From: Rhodanobacteraceae bacterium
GTDB taxonomy: Bacteria; Pseudomonadota; Gammaproteobacteria; Xanthomonadales; Rhodanobacteraceae
Direction: 5' to 3'
Length of the DNA stretch: 64,000 nucleotides
Assembly (NCBI GenBank): GCA_004299705.1
Contig: SCQS01000066.1
Coordinates: 79,897-143,896, forward strand
In this document: in pieces, positions 47,562 to 55,418 of the stretch
Layout: every line of letters begins with the position of its first letter
Numbering within the stretch: the stretch's first letter is position 1
Made by a program: the position numbers and the translations under genes
The notes under the pieces: model-generated
The model's database searches: none
Told to the model about the DNA's origin: nothing
Seen by the model: the letters and a program-made list of their open reading frames with translations, nothing else

Positions 47562-48531
47562 CGTTCGCGTCCACCGTCGCATCCTTGCGGGCGAACGCTA
47601 TCACGGTCTCCGGATCGCTTTTGAACACCTCGGCGGGCGCGCGCGGCTTGCCGTCCCGGTCGGCCAGGTCGCGGGCCTGCCCGTACAGCCAGAACACCCG
47701 GCGCCAGCCAGTCTTGTCCGCCTCGGCGGTGAAGTCGGGATGCGTGGCCAGCGCGGCCAACAGGTCCTTGACCCGCGGATCGAGGCGTCCTTCCGGGTCA
47801 AACTGGAAATCTGGATGGACGTAGGTGTGATCCCTGCTCGACCACGCGCCGAGCAGCGCGCCGGCCGCGCGGCGGTCGCTGGCCCACTGCGCGGGGTTGG
47901 TCGTGGAGCCACTGCCGTTGGCGGCGCCTACGTCGGCGGAGGTCGGCCAGCCGCGGTCGATGAATTCAACGCGGAGCGCCATTGCTGCTCGCACCGAGGA
48001 CTCGCGTACGCGCGCGGCGGCGCGCGGCGCGGTGACGGGGTAGTCAGCCGGAACCTGAACGTCCAGCGCTCGACGGAAGCCATCCCAGAGCTTGGACACG
48101 GGGACGTTGCGGTCACGCCAGCGCACCGAGAACAGCATGGAGTGCTTGTCCAGAGGGCGATCGCCGCTTTGCTCGCCGAGAGAGGGTAGCGTGTCCATGT
48201 CGAACTCGCCCAAGGGGGTGATTTCGCCCTTCGTGAGGGTGAAAAACGCGACATCGGAGTGTGGCTCGCGCCCGATCAGTTGCTGCACCTCGTGGGCTAC
48301 GTACGGCTCGCTCACCACCTTGGTCGAGAGATCCTTGAGCTTCACGACCGCGTCGAGGGCAATGCCGTCGTCCGGGTCGGGGCCGCTGGGCGTGTAAACC
48401 CACAAGCTGCCGGCGCCGGAGCCCGACTCACGCGCGGCGTCACGGCGCAGCTCGCGCACGGATGAATTGGCGAAGCGGGCCTTCCCCGCGGCGGGAACCT
48501 TGAGGATGGCCACTCGGCTTGGGGTGGGCAT
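47551..48531 (-). CDS. Oversized Xre/MbcA/ParS-type antitoxin
   Basis: 326 residues. Only the last 60 (RRVFWLYGQARDLADRDGKP then APAEVFKSDPETVIAFA) match the toxin-binding C-terminal domain of MbcA/ParS/Xre antitoxins. The first 250 residues are unfamiliar and replace the usual short HTH part, roughly doubling the normal size. Its promoter region carries GATAAGCTGGATAAG and a perfect palindrome at 48733-48751. Confidence 0.65.
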   Translation of the reverse strand: MPTPSRVAILKVPAAGKARFANSSVRELRRDAARESGSGAGSLWVYTPSGPDPDDGIALDAVVKLKDLSTKVVSEPYVAHEVQQLIGREPHSDVAFFTLTKGEITPLGEFDMDTLPSLGEQSGDRPLDKHSMLFSVRWRDRNVPVSKLWDGFRRALDVQVPADYPVTAPRAAARVRESSVRAAMALRVEFIDRGWPTSADVGAANGSGSTTNPAQWASDRRAAGALLGAWSSRDHTYVHPDFQFDPEGRLDPRVKDLLAALATHPDFTAEADKTGWRRVFWLYGQARDLADRDGKPRAPAEVFKSDPETVIAFARKDATVDANDVW

Positions 48532-48898
48532 GGAATCCTCCGCACCGAATCCTGTTGGCGGAGAGTGTGCGCCGTCTTATCCAGCTTATCAAGACCCCTG
48601 CGGTGCGAAGTGGGGCCGCATTCAGCCGCTGCGGCGCCGAAATTCGACCGCTTCATCTGGTTGATCGGCCAGCATGCCCGCCTGAACCAGCCATCCTGCC
48701 TGAACCGCCCGCCGCGCGCGCTGATCGCGCTCTTTCACACCAGGTGTGAAAGGCTCATTTCGAGCCGTGCCCAGCGCGCGAACCCCAGTCCGCCCACACG
48801 ACCCCACCCCGTGGTTATGGGCATGTACGGGCCGGGTATCCGTGGAGCCGCCAGGGCCTCTGGCGTTGCGGTGTCCGCGGATTGAGTGCGGCCCAGAC
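48532..48898. other. Gene-free region upstream of the RES antitoxin gene
   Basis: Holds TTGATA and the direct repeat GATAAG-CTG-GATAAG on the minus strand (about 48576-48590), likely promoter and operator. No convincing reading frame. Confidence 0.45.
48733..48751. promoter_or_regulatory. Perfect 9-1-9 palindrome
   Basis: TTTCACACC-A-GGTGTGAAA. It lies about 200 nt upstream of the RES antitoxin start. Probable dimer-binding operator. Confidence 0.55.
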
Positions 48899-48934
48899 AG
48901 AAAACCCGCCCGGACATGTGTCCGAGCGGGTTGT
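48899..48934 (-). terminator. Intrinsic terminator
   Basis: AACCCGC(C)CGGACA...TGTCCGAGCGGGTT stem with A-run; ends the gene at 48953. Confidence 0.85.
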
Positions 48935-48952
48935 GGGTCACAAAATGCCGTC

Positions 48953-49405
48953 CTATCTGAACTTGGTGTAGGACAGCACGAGCAGGCAGATCAGCGTGAA
49001 CGTGGACAGCACCACGATCAGCGCCATGAACGCGACGGGGAACACGGTGGCGCCCGTGGGGGTCATCGGCCACAGCACGTTCATGGTTGCGGCGCACGAG
49101 GCCTCCATGCAGAGGTAGGTGTTCCCGGTGGGGAACTGCCTCAATTCCAACGCCTGACCGGCCTTTGCGGCGACTGGACCGCGGATGCCGATGCGGCCCC
49201 TGGCCGTCGTGATGAACGTCGTGTCGCCAGCACTGGTGATGGAAGTGATGGCGCCGACGTCGGCTGTTGCGACAGGGGTGATGCTGTCGTACGAGAGCGC
49301 GGCGATCGCCAGAACAAGCACGACGGCCGTGACCACGGACAAGCAGAGGCAGCGAATCGCGTTCGTGCGGCGGGCGGCATTGATGCCAGCGAGGGTAATC
49401 GTCAT
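48953..49405 (-). CDS. Two-pass membrane protein with extracytoplasmic domain
   Basis: 150 residues from ATG 49405 (AAGGAG upstream). Helix near 20-42 (LSVVTAVVLVLAIAALSY), a strand-rich periplasmic part with a Cys pair (YLCMEASCAATM), and a C-terminal helix (MALIVVLSTFTLICLLVL). Confidence 0.65.
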   Translation of the reverse strand: MTITLAGINAARRTNAIRCLCLSVVTAVVLVLAIAALSYDSITPVATADVGAITSITSAGDTTFITTARGRIGIRGPVAAKAGQALELRQFPTGNTYLCMEASCAATMNVLWPMTPTGATVFPVAFMALIVVLSTFTLICLLVLSYTKFR

Positions 49406-49426
49406 CTCAATCTCCTTGGGCCAACA

Positions 49427-49491
49427 GGCCTCGAGTGGGTTCACCGGCCAGAAGTCGCACACGACCCGGGCCGCGTTGCGAGAAGTGGCCA
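49427..49491 (-). promoter_or_regulatory. Shared leader module (gene at 49405)
   Basis: TGG-CCACTTCT-CGCAACG at 49474-49491; 31 nt; GAA kept, hairpin weak (CTC/GAG). Confidence 0.65.
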
Positions 49492-50098
49492 CGTCGGACC
49501 GACCCAGCACCAGGACAAGTGGCGCGGCTCGCGCCGGCAGCACCTGCGGCCAGGGCGTCCCGGCACCACGCCATGCCCACCCGCCCGCAGCGCAACCCCA
49601 TGGTTATCCGGTTGGACAGGATACCCCCATGCCCGCCGCCCTGCCCCGCCCACAGGCTCCGGCTTGTTGGTCGCGGATTGCCTGCGGCTGCGTAGATGGC
49701 CTGCCGCCACGCCAAGCCGGGATGCGCGATGATCCTGAACGCGGAAGGCCATCCCCTGACATACGAGGGAGCCGTGTAGCAGGCAATCCGCGTGCTCGTC
49801 TCGCGTTGAGGGTACGATGGCATCAACTCGCCATCCACGGGAACCGGCAGTCCAGTTGTGCGCCATGGCCGTGGAACACCATCTGCGTTATTGGGCACAA
49901 CGCCATGATGCGCAACACAAAGCGCCGGGGAGGCGAAACGCGCGAAATGTTCCACGGCACGCGCATGGACGCTCCAACGCATTGATTCACAAAGGGAACA
50001 TGGCGCAAAGACTCCGTGGAACACTCATGGCGTCCAACGGACGCCGCATGGCATTTTGGTGTACCATGTGCACATCACCGTGCAACAGGTGCACCGCC
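49492..50098. other. Gene-free structured region at the edge of the maintenance block
   Basis: About 600 nt with no convincing gene on either strand but many repeats: a nested inverted repeat at 49673-49791, GGTTATCC...GGATACC at 49600-49627, and three copies of CCGTGGAACA (near 49869 and 50008 direct, 49950 inverted). Confidence 0.5.
49673..49791. repeat. Nested inverted-repeat element
   Basis: GCGGATTGCCTGC at 49673-49685 and its exact complement GCAGGCAATCCGC at 49779-49791 enclose a second pair, ATGGCCTGCCGC and GCGGAAGGCCAT (about 49696 and 49741). Could be a structured RNA or a replication or transfer DNA site. Confidence 0.6.
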
Positions 50099-50539
50099 AT
50101 GATGCAGGAACCGAACCAGAAGGTTGTATCCCGCGCCACGCTTACGTTTCACGACGATCTGACGGCCCTGTTGGGCTCTGCAAGCTGCACCGGTGCTGGT
50201 CCGACCTACTCGCAGAGGGTGAATCTGGTGGCGAAACGCTACCAGGACATGTGCTCGGCCCTGCTGGCAGAGGTCAAGTGGGAGCCGGCCGACTGGGATC
50301 TCCTGCTCGAGCACACCGCAGGCCTGCAGTTTCGGGGCGCCGAGACGGCCATGATGCTGCCGGCGGCCGTCCGCCGCGCTGGCTCGAAACCGGCCAATGC
50401 GGCGGTCCAGAGCGGCCTCACCGGCCTCGCCTACCGCCTGGAGCGCCTGAACGACGCCCAGTTGCTCGCGGTCGCGGACGCCTTGGAACGGCGCCGGGCG
50501 GAAGTTTCAGGCGCTCTGGCCGCCCCACAGCAGGCGTAG
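50099..50539 (+). CDS. Hypothetical helical protein next to the iteron region
   Basis: 146 residues from ATG 50099 (or 50102). Helical with SQRVNLVAKRYQDMCSALLA and ALERRRAEVSGAL. Convergent with the next gene and overlapping it by 33 nt. Unknown. Confidence 0.6.
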   Translation: MMQEPNQKVVSRATLTFHDDLTALLGSASCTGAGPTYSQRVNLVAKRYQDMCSALLAEVKWEPADWDLLLEHTAGLQFRGAETAMMLPAAVRRAGSKPANAAVQSGLTGLAYRLERLNDAQLLAVADALERRRAEVSGALAAPQQA

Positions 50540-50881
50540 CCCCTGCCGCTGCACCAGGCGCGACAGGCTCGCGTCCACGTCGCGCGGCGGCGCCACCCTG
50601 CCCTCCGCCTTGAGCTTGTCGACCTCATCGACCACGCCCTGCGCCCAGCGCTGAACCTCACGCTCGCCGCCGAGCCGCACCGCCAGCAGGCTGAACAGCA
50701 GCGCATCGAGGGACACGTGCGTGCTGATCGAAACCACCCGCGTCGTCTCGCCATCGCTGCGAACGCGCTGCGTACGCACCGTGATCCTCGCCAAACCCTC
50801 GCGTTTCGGGCGCGATTCGACGGCCGGGACGGCAGCCGTGGCAACGGGCGGGATCTCTGGGGAATCGGGAGCGGTAACCAT
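50507..50881 (-). CDS. Hypothetical protein adjacent to the iterons
   Basis: 124 residues if ATG 50881 is the start, which has no Shine-Dalgarno. Central VVSISTHVSLDALLFSLLAV and basic stretch RITVRTQRVRSDGETTR could be a DNA-binding ribbon-helix-helix. Its upstream region is the iteron array, so it may bind it. Confidence 0.5.
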   Translation of the reverse strand: MVTAPDSPEIPPVATAAVPAVESRPKREGLARITVRTQRVRSDGETTRVVSISTHVSLDALLFSLLAVRLGGEREVQRWAQGVVDEVDKLKAEGRVAPPRDVDASLSRLVQRQGLRLLWGGQSA

Positions 50882-50942
50882 GGGACAGGGGTCGCGGTGC
50901 CGGGTGTCGGGCAACATTTTAGCGCGCAAGCGCCAAATGAGA

Positions 50943-51214
50943 CAACCATTTGCCAGCACTGCCGTGTGGTACCACCACGGACCCTTCTCGCAAGCATCAA
51001 CCATTTGCCTGAATGCGGCGAAGCCAAGCAAGCATTTGCCTGAATGGCGTCGGTGTCAGACAACAGTTTGCCGCAAGGGAGCCGAGGGACCGCCCGGTCA
51101 GCCGCCAAAGCGCGGCAACAGTTTGCCAAGAATCGGATAGGTGATCCAGCGAGAACACCGGCCACCATGCGGGATGCGCAACAAATGCTTGCCCGAATCA
51201 GGCAACAGTTTGCC
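50943..51214. repeat. Iteron-like direct repeats (candidate replication origin)
   Basis: CAACCATTTGCC at 50943 and 50998, CAAGCATTTGCC at 51029, CAACAGTTTGCC at 51061, 51116 and 51203, plus a degenerate copy near 51179. Several continue with (T)GAAT. Start-to-start distances of 55, 31, 32 and 55 nt keep near-integral helical phase. The 374-nt gap from 50882 to 51255 holds nothing else. Confidence 0.65.
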
Positions 51215-51255
51215 GAAACGCACCGAACACACCACGCACCATCACCGCCCAGGCA

Positions 51256-51831
51256 TCAGACCGGCTTGCCAGCAGCCTCCACTCGACCTCTCGCCGTCCG
51301 CAGGATCGCCGCCGTCGGAAACCGGTCCTCGATCTCGGCCACCTTGCCATCAGCCGTCGCCAGCCGCCTGCGCCACCACCGGTACTCCGTCCAGAGATCC
51401 TTGAGGTCACTCCAGGCCCGGTACTCCTGCCAGTACGCGGCCACCAGCCTCGCCACCAGGTCGGCATTGAGGGCGAACTCGCCATCCCTTCGACCCTGAA
51501 CGGCATGGGACTTCACCCTGATCGGCCTGCGGTACCGGCCGAACCGCCTCATCCTGACCAGCACCGGCGTTCTTAGAACCGACCTGCTCCCGTCCTGACG
51601 CCACCAGCGGACCGAGAACACGTCGAAGGCACCAGCGGGCTGGGTCACCTTGAAACCCTCTGCAAGCCTCTCCAAGGCCCTCTCCGTGCGTTCCAGCGCC
51701 GCATGGAGCTCGGGGGTCACCTCGCCTTTCTCCAAGCTCTCACGCAAGGCTGCGAGGTTCGCGGCGGGGCCTGTGGCCGCCTCGCTGTCGGGGATGAAGG
51801 TGAGCCTTTTCCAGCGCGGGCGGGAAGCCAT
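51256..51831 (-). CDS. Hypothetical basic protein
   Basis: 191 residues from ATG 51831. Helical with RRFGRYRRPIRVKSHAVQGR and a Trp-rich stretch (AYWQEYRAWSDLKDLWTEYR). Lies between the iteron array and the centromere-like repeats, so a replication or partition accessory role is possible; no initiator family fits. Confidence 0.6.
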   Translation of the reverse strand: MASRPRWKRLTFIPDSEAATGPAANLAALRESLEKGEVTPELHAALERTERALERLAEGFKVTQPAGAFDVFSVRWWRQDGSRSVLRTPVLVRMRRFGRYRRPIRVKSHAVQGRRDGEFALNADLVARLVAAYWQEYRAWSDLKDLWTEYRWWRRRLATADGKVAEIEDRFPTAAILRTARGRVEAAGKPV

Positions 51832-52196
51832 CAGCACACCCCATCGGGGGATGCGGAACGGGATGCGCCACGGAAGGAACGAAACTGTGCCTTGGGGGGC
51901 GTGCCACCGTTCACGTACGGAAGCGAAGCCCGAGAGGGTCCATTACGACGGCAATCAAGCGGGCGGAACGCAGGGATCAATGCTCGGTCCTCGACGGGGG
52001 TGCTGACGGCCGGAAACCCGCAGTGGGATGCGGCGATCGCGGGAGTATTCTAACCTCAAAACGGCAAACAGATGGGGGACTTTCCTACAAGAAGGTTATG
52101 TCGCCGAGGAAAAAATGCTCGGACGGGCAAGCGCCAGGAACGTCGCGTCGGAGGGCTGGCGGCAACCCTCACGGCCAAGTTGGGAACCTCAAGCTG
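51832..52196. other. Gene-free region between the basic protein and the par repeats
   Basis: Short frames exist, but none has a ribosome site or sensible composition. No signal recognised. Confidence 0.35.
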
Positions 52197-52413
52197 AATA
52201 CTCCGTGTTAGTCGCGCCAAACACGGAGTATTCGATCAGCAGCATGGCACCGGCGCGCTGGGTCTTGGGAGCAGTCACGGAAAAAAGACGGAGTTAGTCA
52301 CGACTAAAACGGAGTTAGTCGCGCCAAACACGGTGTTATTAGGCTGGAATGGATGGTGGATGCACGGAGTTAGTCACGCCAAACTCCGTGTTTGGCGTGA
52401 CAACGTAGTTGTC
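52197..52413. repeat. Centromere-like repeat array upstream of parM (parC-like)
   Basis: ACGGAGTTAGTCACG at 52288, 52309 (GCG variant) and 52364, and inverted-repeat units AATACTCCGTGTTAGTCGCG at 52197 with complement to 52232, and ACTCCGTGTTTGGCGTGAC from 52383. The palindrome GACAAC-GTA-GTTGTC at 52399-52413 adjoins the array. Such repeats directly before a parM gene are the binding site of ParR. Confidence 0.75.
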
Positions 52414-52476
52414 GTGGTGTAGAGTCTCCGGCGGGCGGCAACTTTGGCCGTCGAAACTCAACCAACCGGAGCATAT

Positions 52477-53436
52477 ATGCACCAGCACGTAGTGGGCCTC
52501 GATGTTGGCCATTCAGCGGTGAAGATCGCCGTCGACACCGCGCATGAGACCATCCAGTCGGCTGCGGCCCCGGCCATCGAACTGACCACCGACTCGGCAA
52601 AGGCCGCGGCCAAGGCGAGCACGGTATCCCTCGGCAAGGAGAAGTGGCTGGTCGGCGACCCCGCCTTGGTGCACACCTTCGGGCGCGTCGCTGATGGGTT
52701 GAGGGATGACTGGATTACCACAAAGGAATTCGCCGCCCTCCTGAAGGCCGGATACGAACGCGCGATCCATCTGATGGGGGGCGACGCGGACATGGTTGTT
52801 GTAGGCCTCCCGAGTCGGCTGTTCTCCCAGCAGTACGAGAAGCTGCTGAACCTGACCGGGGCCACGCTGGGCCTGGACAAGGACAATATCCGTGTGGTCC
52901 CGCAGCCGTACGCGGCCTTCTACGTGCACGCCATGAAGGCGGACGGCACGCCCGCCCTTGCCGACCTCGCGGCCGATGACTACGCGATCATCGACGTTGG
53001 GTACTACACGACCGACTTTGGCTACATCGCCAAGGGGCAGTGGTCCGAAGCGGGAGCGCAGTCGATGCACGGCGTTTACTCGGCAGCCGAGTCCATGCAG
53101 CGGGCCATCGCGACGGAGCTTGGCAAGGACCTCGATGTGCGCAAGTGCGATAGCGCCTTGCGCGCGAAGTCGATCCGTATCGACGGCAAGGTCGTTGACC
53201 TGACGGAGCAGACCGAGGCAGCTTCCGACACGCTGGCGCATTTCATCATGGAGCGCGCAGAGAGGGTGTTCAGGGACTGGCTCCACGATTCCGCCAAGCG
53301 CGTCCTGGTGGTTGGTGGCGGCGCGCCGTTGGTCTACAACTCGCTCAAGAAGCAGTGGGGCCACACGGAAATGCCGGAAGACCCGCGCTTCGCTGTCGCG
53401 GAGGGCATGCGCCGGTACGGCACTATTCAGGAGTAA
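52477..53436 (+). CDS. parM: ParM/StbA-family actin-like partition ATPase
   Basis: 319 residues from ATG 52477 (GGAG upstream). Actin-fold motifs: phosphate 1 GLDVGHSAVKIAVD (7-20), phosphate 2 YAIIDVGYYTTDFGYI near 168-183, adenosine motif VLVVGGGAPLVYNSL near 284-298. Filament growth between ParR-bound plasmid copies pushes them apart. It is followed after 4 nt by two ParR-like genes. Confidence 0.9.
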   Translation: MHQHVVGLDVGHSAVKIAVDTAHETIQSAAAPAIELTTDSAKAAAKASTVSLGKEKWLVGDPALVHTFGRVADGLRDDWITTKEFAALLKAGYERAIHLMGGDADMVVVGLPSRLFSQQYEKLLNLTGATLGLDKDNIRVVPQPYAAFYVHAMKADGTPALADLAADDYAIIDVGYYTTDFGYIAKGQWSEAGAQSMHGVYSAAESMQRAIATELGKDLDVRKCDSALRAKSIRIDGKVVDLTEQTEAASDTLAHFIMERAERVFRDWLHDSAKRVLVVGGGAPLVYNSLKKQWGHTEMPEDPRFAVAEGMRRYGTIQE

Positions 53437-53440
53437 AGCC

Positions 53441-53665
53441 ATGGCCCCACCGAAAGGCGAGGTGGTCAGGCTTGAACCGTGTCCGGAGCAGCTCAAGCTG
53501 CAGATTCGGATGCGGCACAGCCAGGCACCTGAACTAGCCGAGTGGATTTGGAAGCGGCCGTACAGGGCAAGCGCCGCCATCAAGGTGGTGCTGGAGCGGG
53601 CGCTGCGTAGTGGTGAGCTCGACGCAGCAGAGAGGGAAATTTCCGATGCCCAAGATGGGACGTGA
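53441..53665 (+). CDS. ParR-like adaptor 1
   Basis: 74 residues from ATG 53441 (AGGAG upstream). LKLQIRMRHSQAPELAEWIW and SAAIKVVLERAL form strand-helix-helix, the ribbon-helix-helix plan of ParR. Compare the next gene, whose first 50 residues align with it. Confidence 0.7.
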   Translation: MAPPKGEVVRLEPCPEQLKLQIRMRHSQAPELAEWIWKRPYRASAAIKVVLERALRSGELDAAEREISDAQDGT

Positions 53666-54383
53666 GGGGCCTGCGCCTGAACGCCTGCGTGTAGACGTGT
53701 GGACGAATCGCAAACGCGACCCAGAGCTGGTTGAATGGCTCTGGCGCAACCCACGCGTCGCCGGCAAGAAGATCAGGGAACTGCTACGCGCCTACCTGGC
53801 CAGTGAGGGCGAGGTCGCGGCGCCGACCGCTAACGCCGCGGCGCACGCACCGGCCGCTGACCGAGCAGTGGCGGCGCCAGTCGCGCCAGTGCCGCCCAAG
53901 GTTGAGCGCCAAGCCGCCGCATCGCACCACGACACGGCGCCCACGATCGCGCCAGCACCACCGGCGAGCAGCAAGCCAGTCCAGTCGAGGGCACCTGATA
54001 CAGGCGATCAGCCGCGAAGCAGACCAGATGGCGAGACCGCGCGTCCAGCGCCAACTCACCATCCGCGCGTCGCGCCAGCCGATGTGCCCAAAGCGCTGCC
54101 GCGCCCGTTGCAACAGCCGCCCGAGACGACGGCGCCAATGGAAGCGTCGAAGCATCCGTCGCCTCCACCAACGACGCCTTTGCAGACACCAGCACCAGCG
54201 CCGGCACCAGCCCCTGCACCACGATCAGCGACGCCACCCTCACCGGCAACACCGCAGGCCAAGGAGCCACCAGCGCAGGCCCAGACCGGCAAGGCGCCCC
54301 AAGTGCACATGACCCCGGAGGCACTGCAGGCCAAGGAAGCGCTGATGCGGCTGGTCAAGAGCGCGCCCAAGCCGAACAGGTAG
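53646..54383 (+). CDS. ParR-like adaptor 2 with a long Pro/Ala tail
   Basis: 245 residues from ATG 53646, overlapping gene 1 by 20 nt. LRVDVWTNRKRDPELVEWLW and GKKIRELLRAYL match adaptor 1. Residues 60-215 are an unstructured Pro/Ala/Thr linker, and the end (TPEALQAKEALMRLVKSA) is a short helix that could bind ParM. A second, tethered adaptor is unusual. Confidence 0.65.
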   Translation: MPKMGREGPAPERLRVDVWTNRKRDPELVEWLWRNPRVAGKKIRELLRAYLASEGEVAAPTANAAAHAPAADRAVAAPVAPVPPKVERQAAASHHDTAPTIAPAPPASSKPVQSRAPDTGDQPRSRPDGETARPAPTHHPRVAPADVPKALPRPLQQPPETTAPMEASKHPSPPPTTPLQTPAPAPAPAPAPRSATPPSPATPQAKEPPAQAQTGKAPQVHMTPEALQAKEALMRLVKSAPKPNR

Positions 54384-54433
54384 GAGAGTGGTCGGATCGG
54401 CGTTCGTAATGAATGCCGCGGCCCGCATAATAG

Positions 54434-54498
54434 TGGTAATTGCTCGCAACACACATGAACTCGTGACTCGCTCATCCATGCAAACCGGCATCGGCCGG
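54434..54498 (+). promoter_or_regulatory. Shared leader module (MazF-like gene)
   Basis: TGG-TAATTGCT-CGCAACA at 54434-54451; 30 nt; AAA instead of GAA and stem CCGGC/GCCGG. Confidence 0.8.
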
Positions 54499-54515
54499 AA
54501 GCATGGGAGTGTGTC

Positions 54516-54941
54516 ATGCGAGAACTCCTCGAAGGGGACATCCTTTGGGGAATGTTCCCCATGGATAGCGGCAACGGCAAGGCAATTCACCCAGCACTCG
54601 TTGTTGGCAGTATTGGTGGGCGGCCTGTTGCGCTGCTTGGAACTTCCGAGAACGTGCCGCCTCGGAGTGGCCCGGACGTGCTTGTGCTGGCTCCGCGCGG
54701 AAAGGCATCAGACGATCAGGACTGGAGACTTACGGGTTTGCGAGATCCGACAAGGTTCTCGACAACAGCCAAGCTCTTTCCCGTCTCAGACGAGACAAGG
54801 TACGCGTTGATCGGGACGATAAGCGAATTCAAGCACGATTCTGGATGCCGCGAATGGCTAAGTCATCTCAACAGGCTCAGCGACATCGCAAGCAGACGCC
54901 TGATGGCCATGATGAAGGCGCGGCAGCACCCGCGTAAATGA
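54516..54941 (+). CDS. Solitary MazF/PemK-like protein
   Basis: 141 residues from ATG 54516 (GGGAG upstream). LLEGDILWGMFPMDSG, HPALVVGSIGGRPVALLG and FPVSDETRYALIGTI give the SH3-like barrel order of PemK/MazF. No antitoxin gene is adjacent. Either the toxin is inactive or used during establishment, or the protein binds RNA for another purpose. Confidence 0.65.
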   Translation: MRELLEGDILWGMFPMDSGNGKAIHPALVVGSIGGRPVALLGTSENVPPRSGPDVLVLAPRGKASDDQDWRLTGLRDPTRFSTTAKLFPVSDETRYALIGTISEFKHDSGCREWLSHLNRLSDIASRRLMAMMKARQHPRK

Positions 54942-54943
54942 TC

Positions 54944-54976
54944 CAACCGCCGTACCCTTTCTGGGTACGGCGGTTT
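54944..54976. terminator. Bidirectional terminator
   Basis: AACCGCCGTACCC-TTTCT-GGGTACGGCGGTT stem between convergent genes. Confidence 0.85.
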
Positions 54977-54990
54977 CCGTCTGCGTCACG

Positions 54991-55290
54991 CTATTTCACA
55001 ATAGAAAACTTGGCGCGGTGCGCTGCATCGTGATCGGCAAGCATGCGCGCACAACGCCGCGCGCTTTCCTGCATGTCGGCCGCAGCCAGGACAAGCAACT
55101 CCTGGGGCCAGTCTTCAATGTCCGTTGGCAGCTCGCGCATGTCCCAGCGGCCGTAAAGCCAGTTGGATTCCTCGGCGCGCACTGCGGCAAGATCCACTAT
55201 GTTGCTACCGGCGTTCGGCACGCGCGCACCCATGTCCGTCGTAGCGGACGGAGCAATCTCAAGTACGGGAAAGGCAATCACATTATTCAT
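54991..55290 (-). CDS. YGRWD-repeat protein, one module
   Basis: 99 residues from ATG 55290. Starts NNVIAFP and contains one copy of the module VDLAAVRAEESNWLYGRWDM followed by RELPTDIEDWPQELL, then a helix ending in HDAAHRAKFSIVK. Paralogue of the next gene. Its ribosome site GAGGTG can pair with an upstream complement. Confidence 0.7.
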   Translation of the reverse strand: MNNVIAFPVLEIAPSATTDMGARVPNAGSNIVDLAAVRAEESNWLYGRWDMRELPTDIEDWPQELLVLAAADMQESARRCARMLADHDAAHRAKFSIVK

Positions 55291-55350
55291 CGGCAACACC
55301 TCAATAATGACGTTGAGCATCAGGCTCGACGTTTGCGATGAGGTATTGCG
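55291..55350 (-). promoter_or_regulatory. RBS-masking leader hairpin (gene at 55290)
   Basis: On the minus strand AATACCTC (55340-55347) can pair with GAGGTGTT (55295-55302), which contains the Shine-Dalgarno 6 nt before ATG. One pair is a G-U wobble. The loop sequence is conserved with the paralogue. Confidence 0.6.
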
Positions 55351-55418
55351 GCTGGATAGCCCTTATATAGTCATTATACCACGCGCAAAATGTGCCCCGT
55401 TTGCTTCATGATTGCTCG

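Noticed and set aside
48735..49097. Minus-strand 120-residue frame
   Set aside because: It lies across a terminator and inside the frame-shifted shadow of the membrane-protein gene at 48953.
36000..49500. Integron cassette array with attC sites
   Set aside because: The units are similar in size and repeated leaders look cassette-like, but the conserved sequences lack GTTRRRY/RYYYAAC ends, each unit has its own terminator and leader, both orientations occur, and no integrase gene is present.
50943..51214. CRISPR array
   Set aside because: Repeats are only 12 nt, imperfect and irregularly spaced, with no cas genes in the window.
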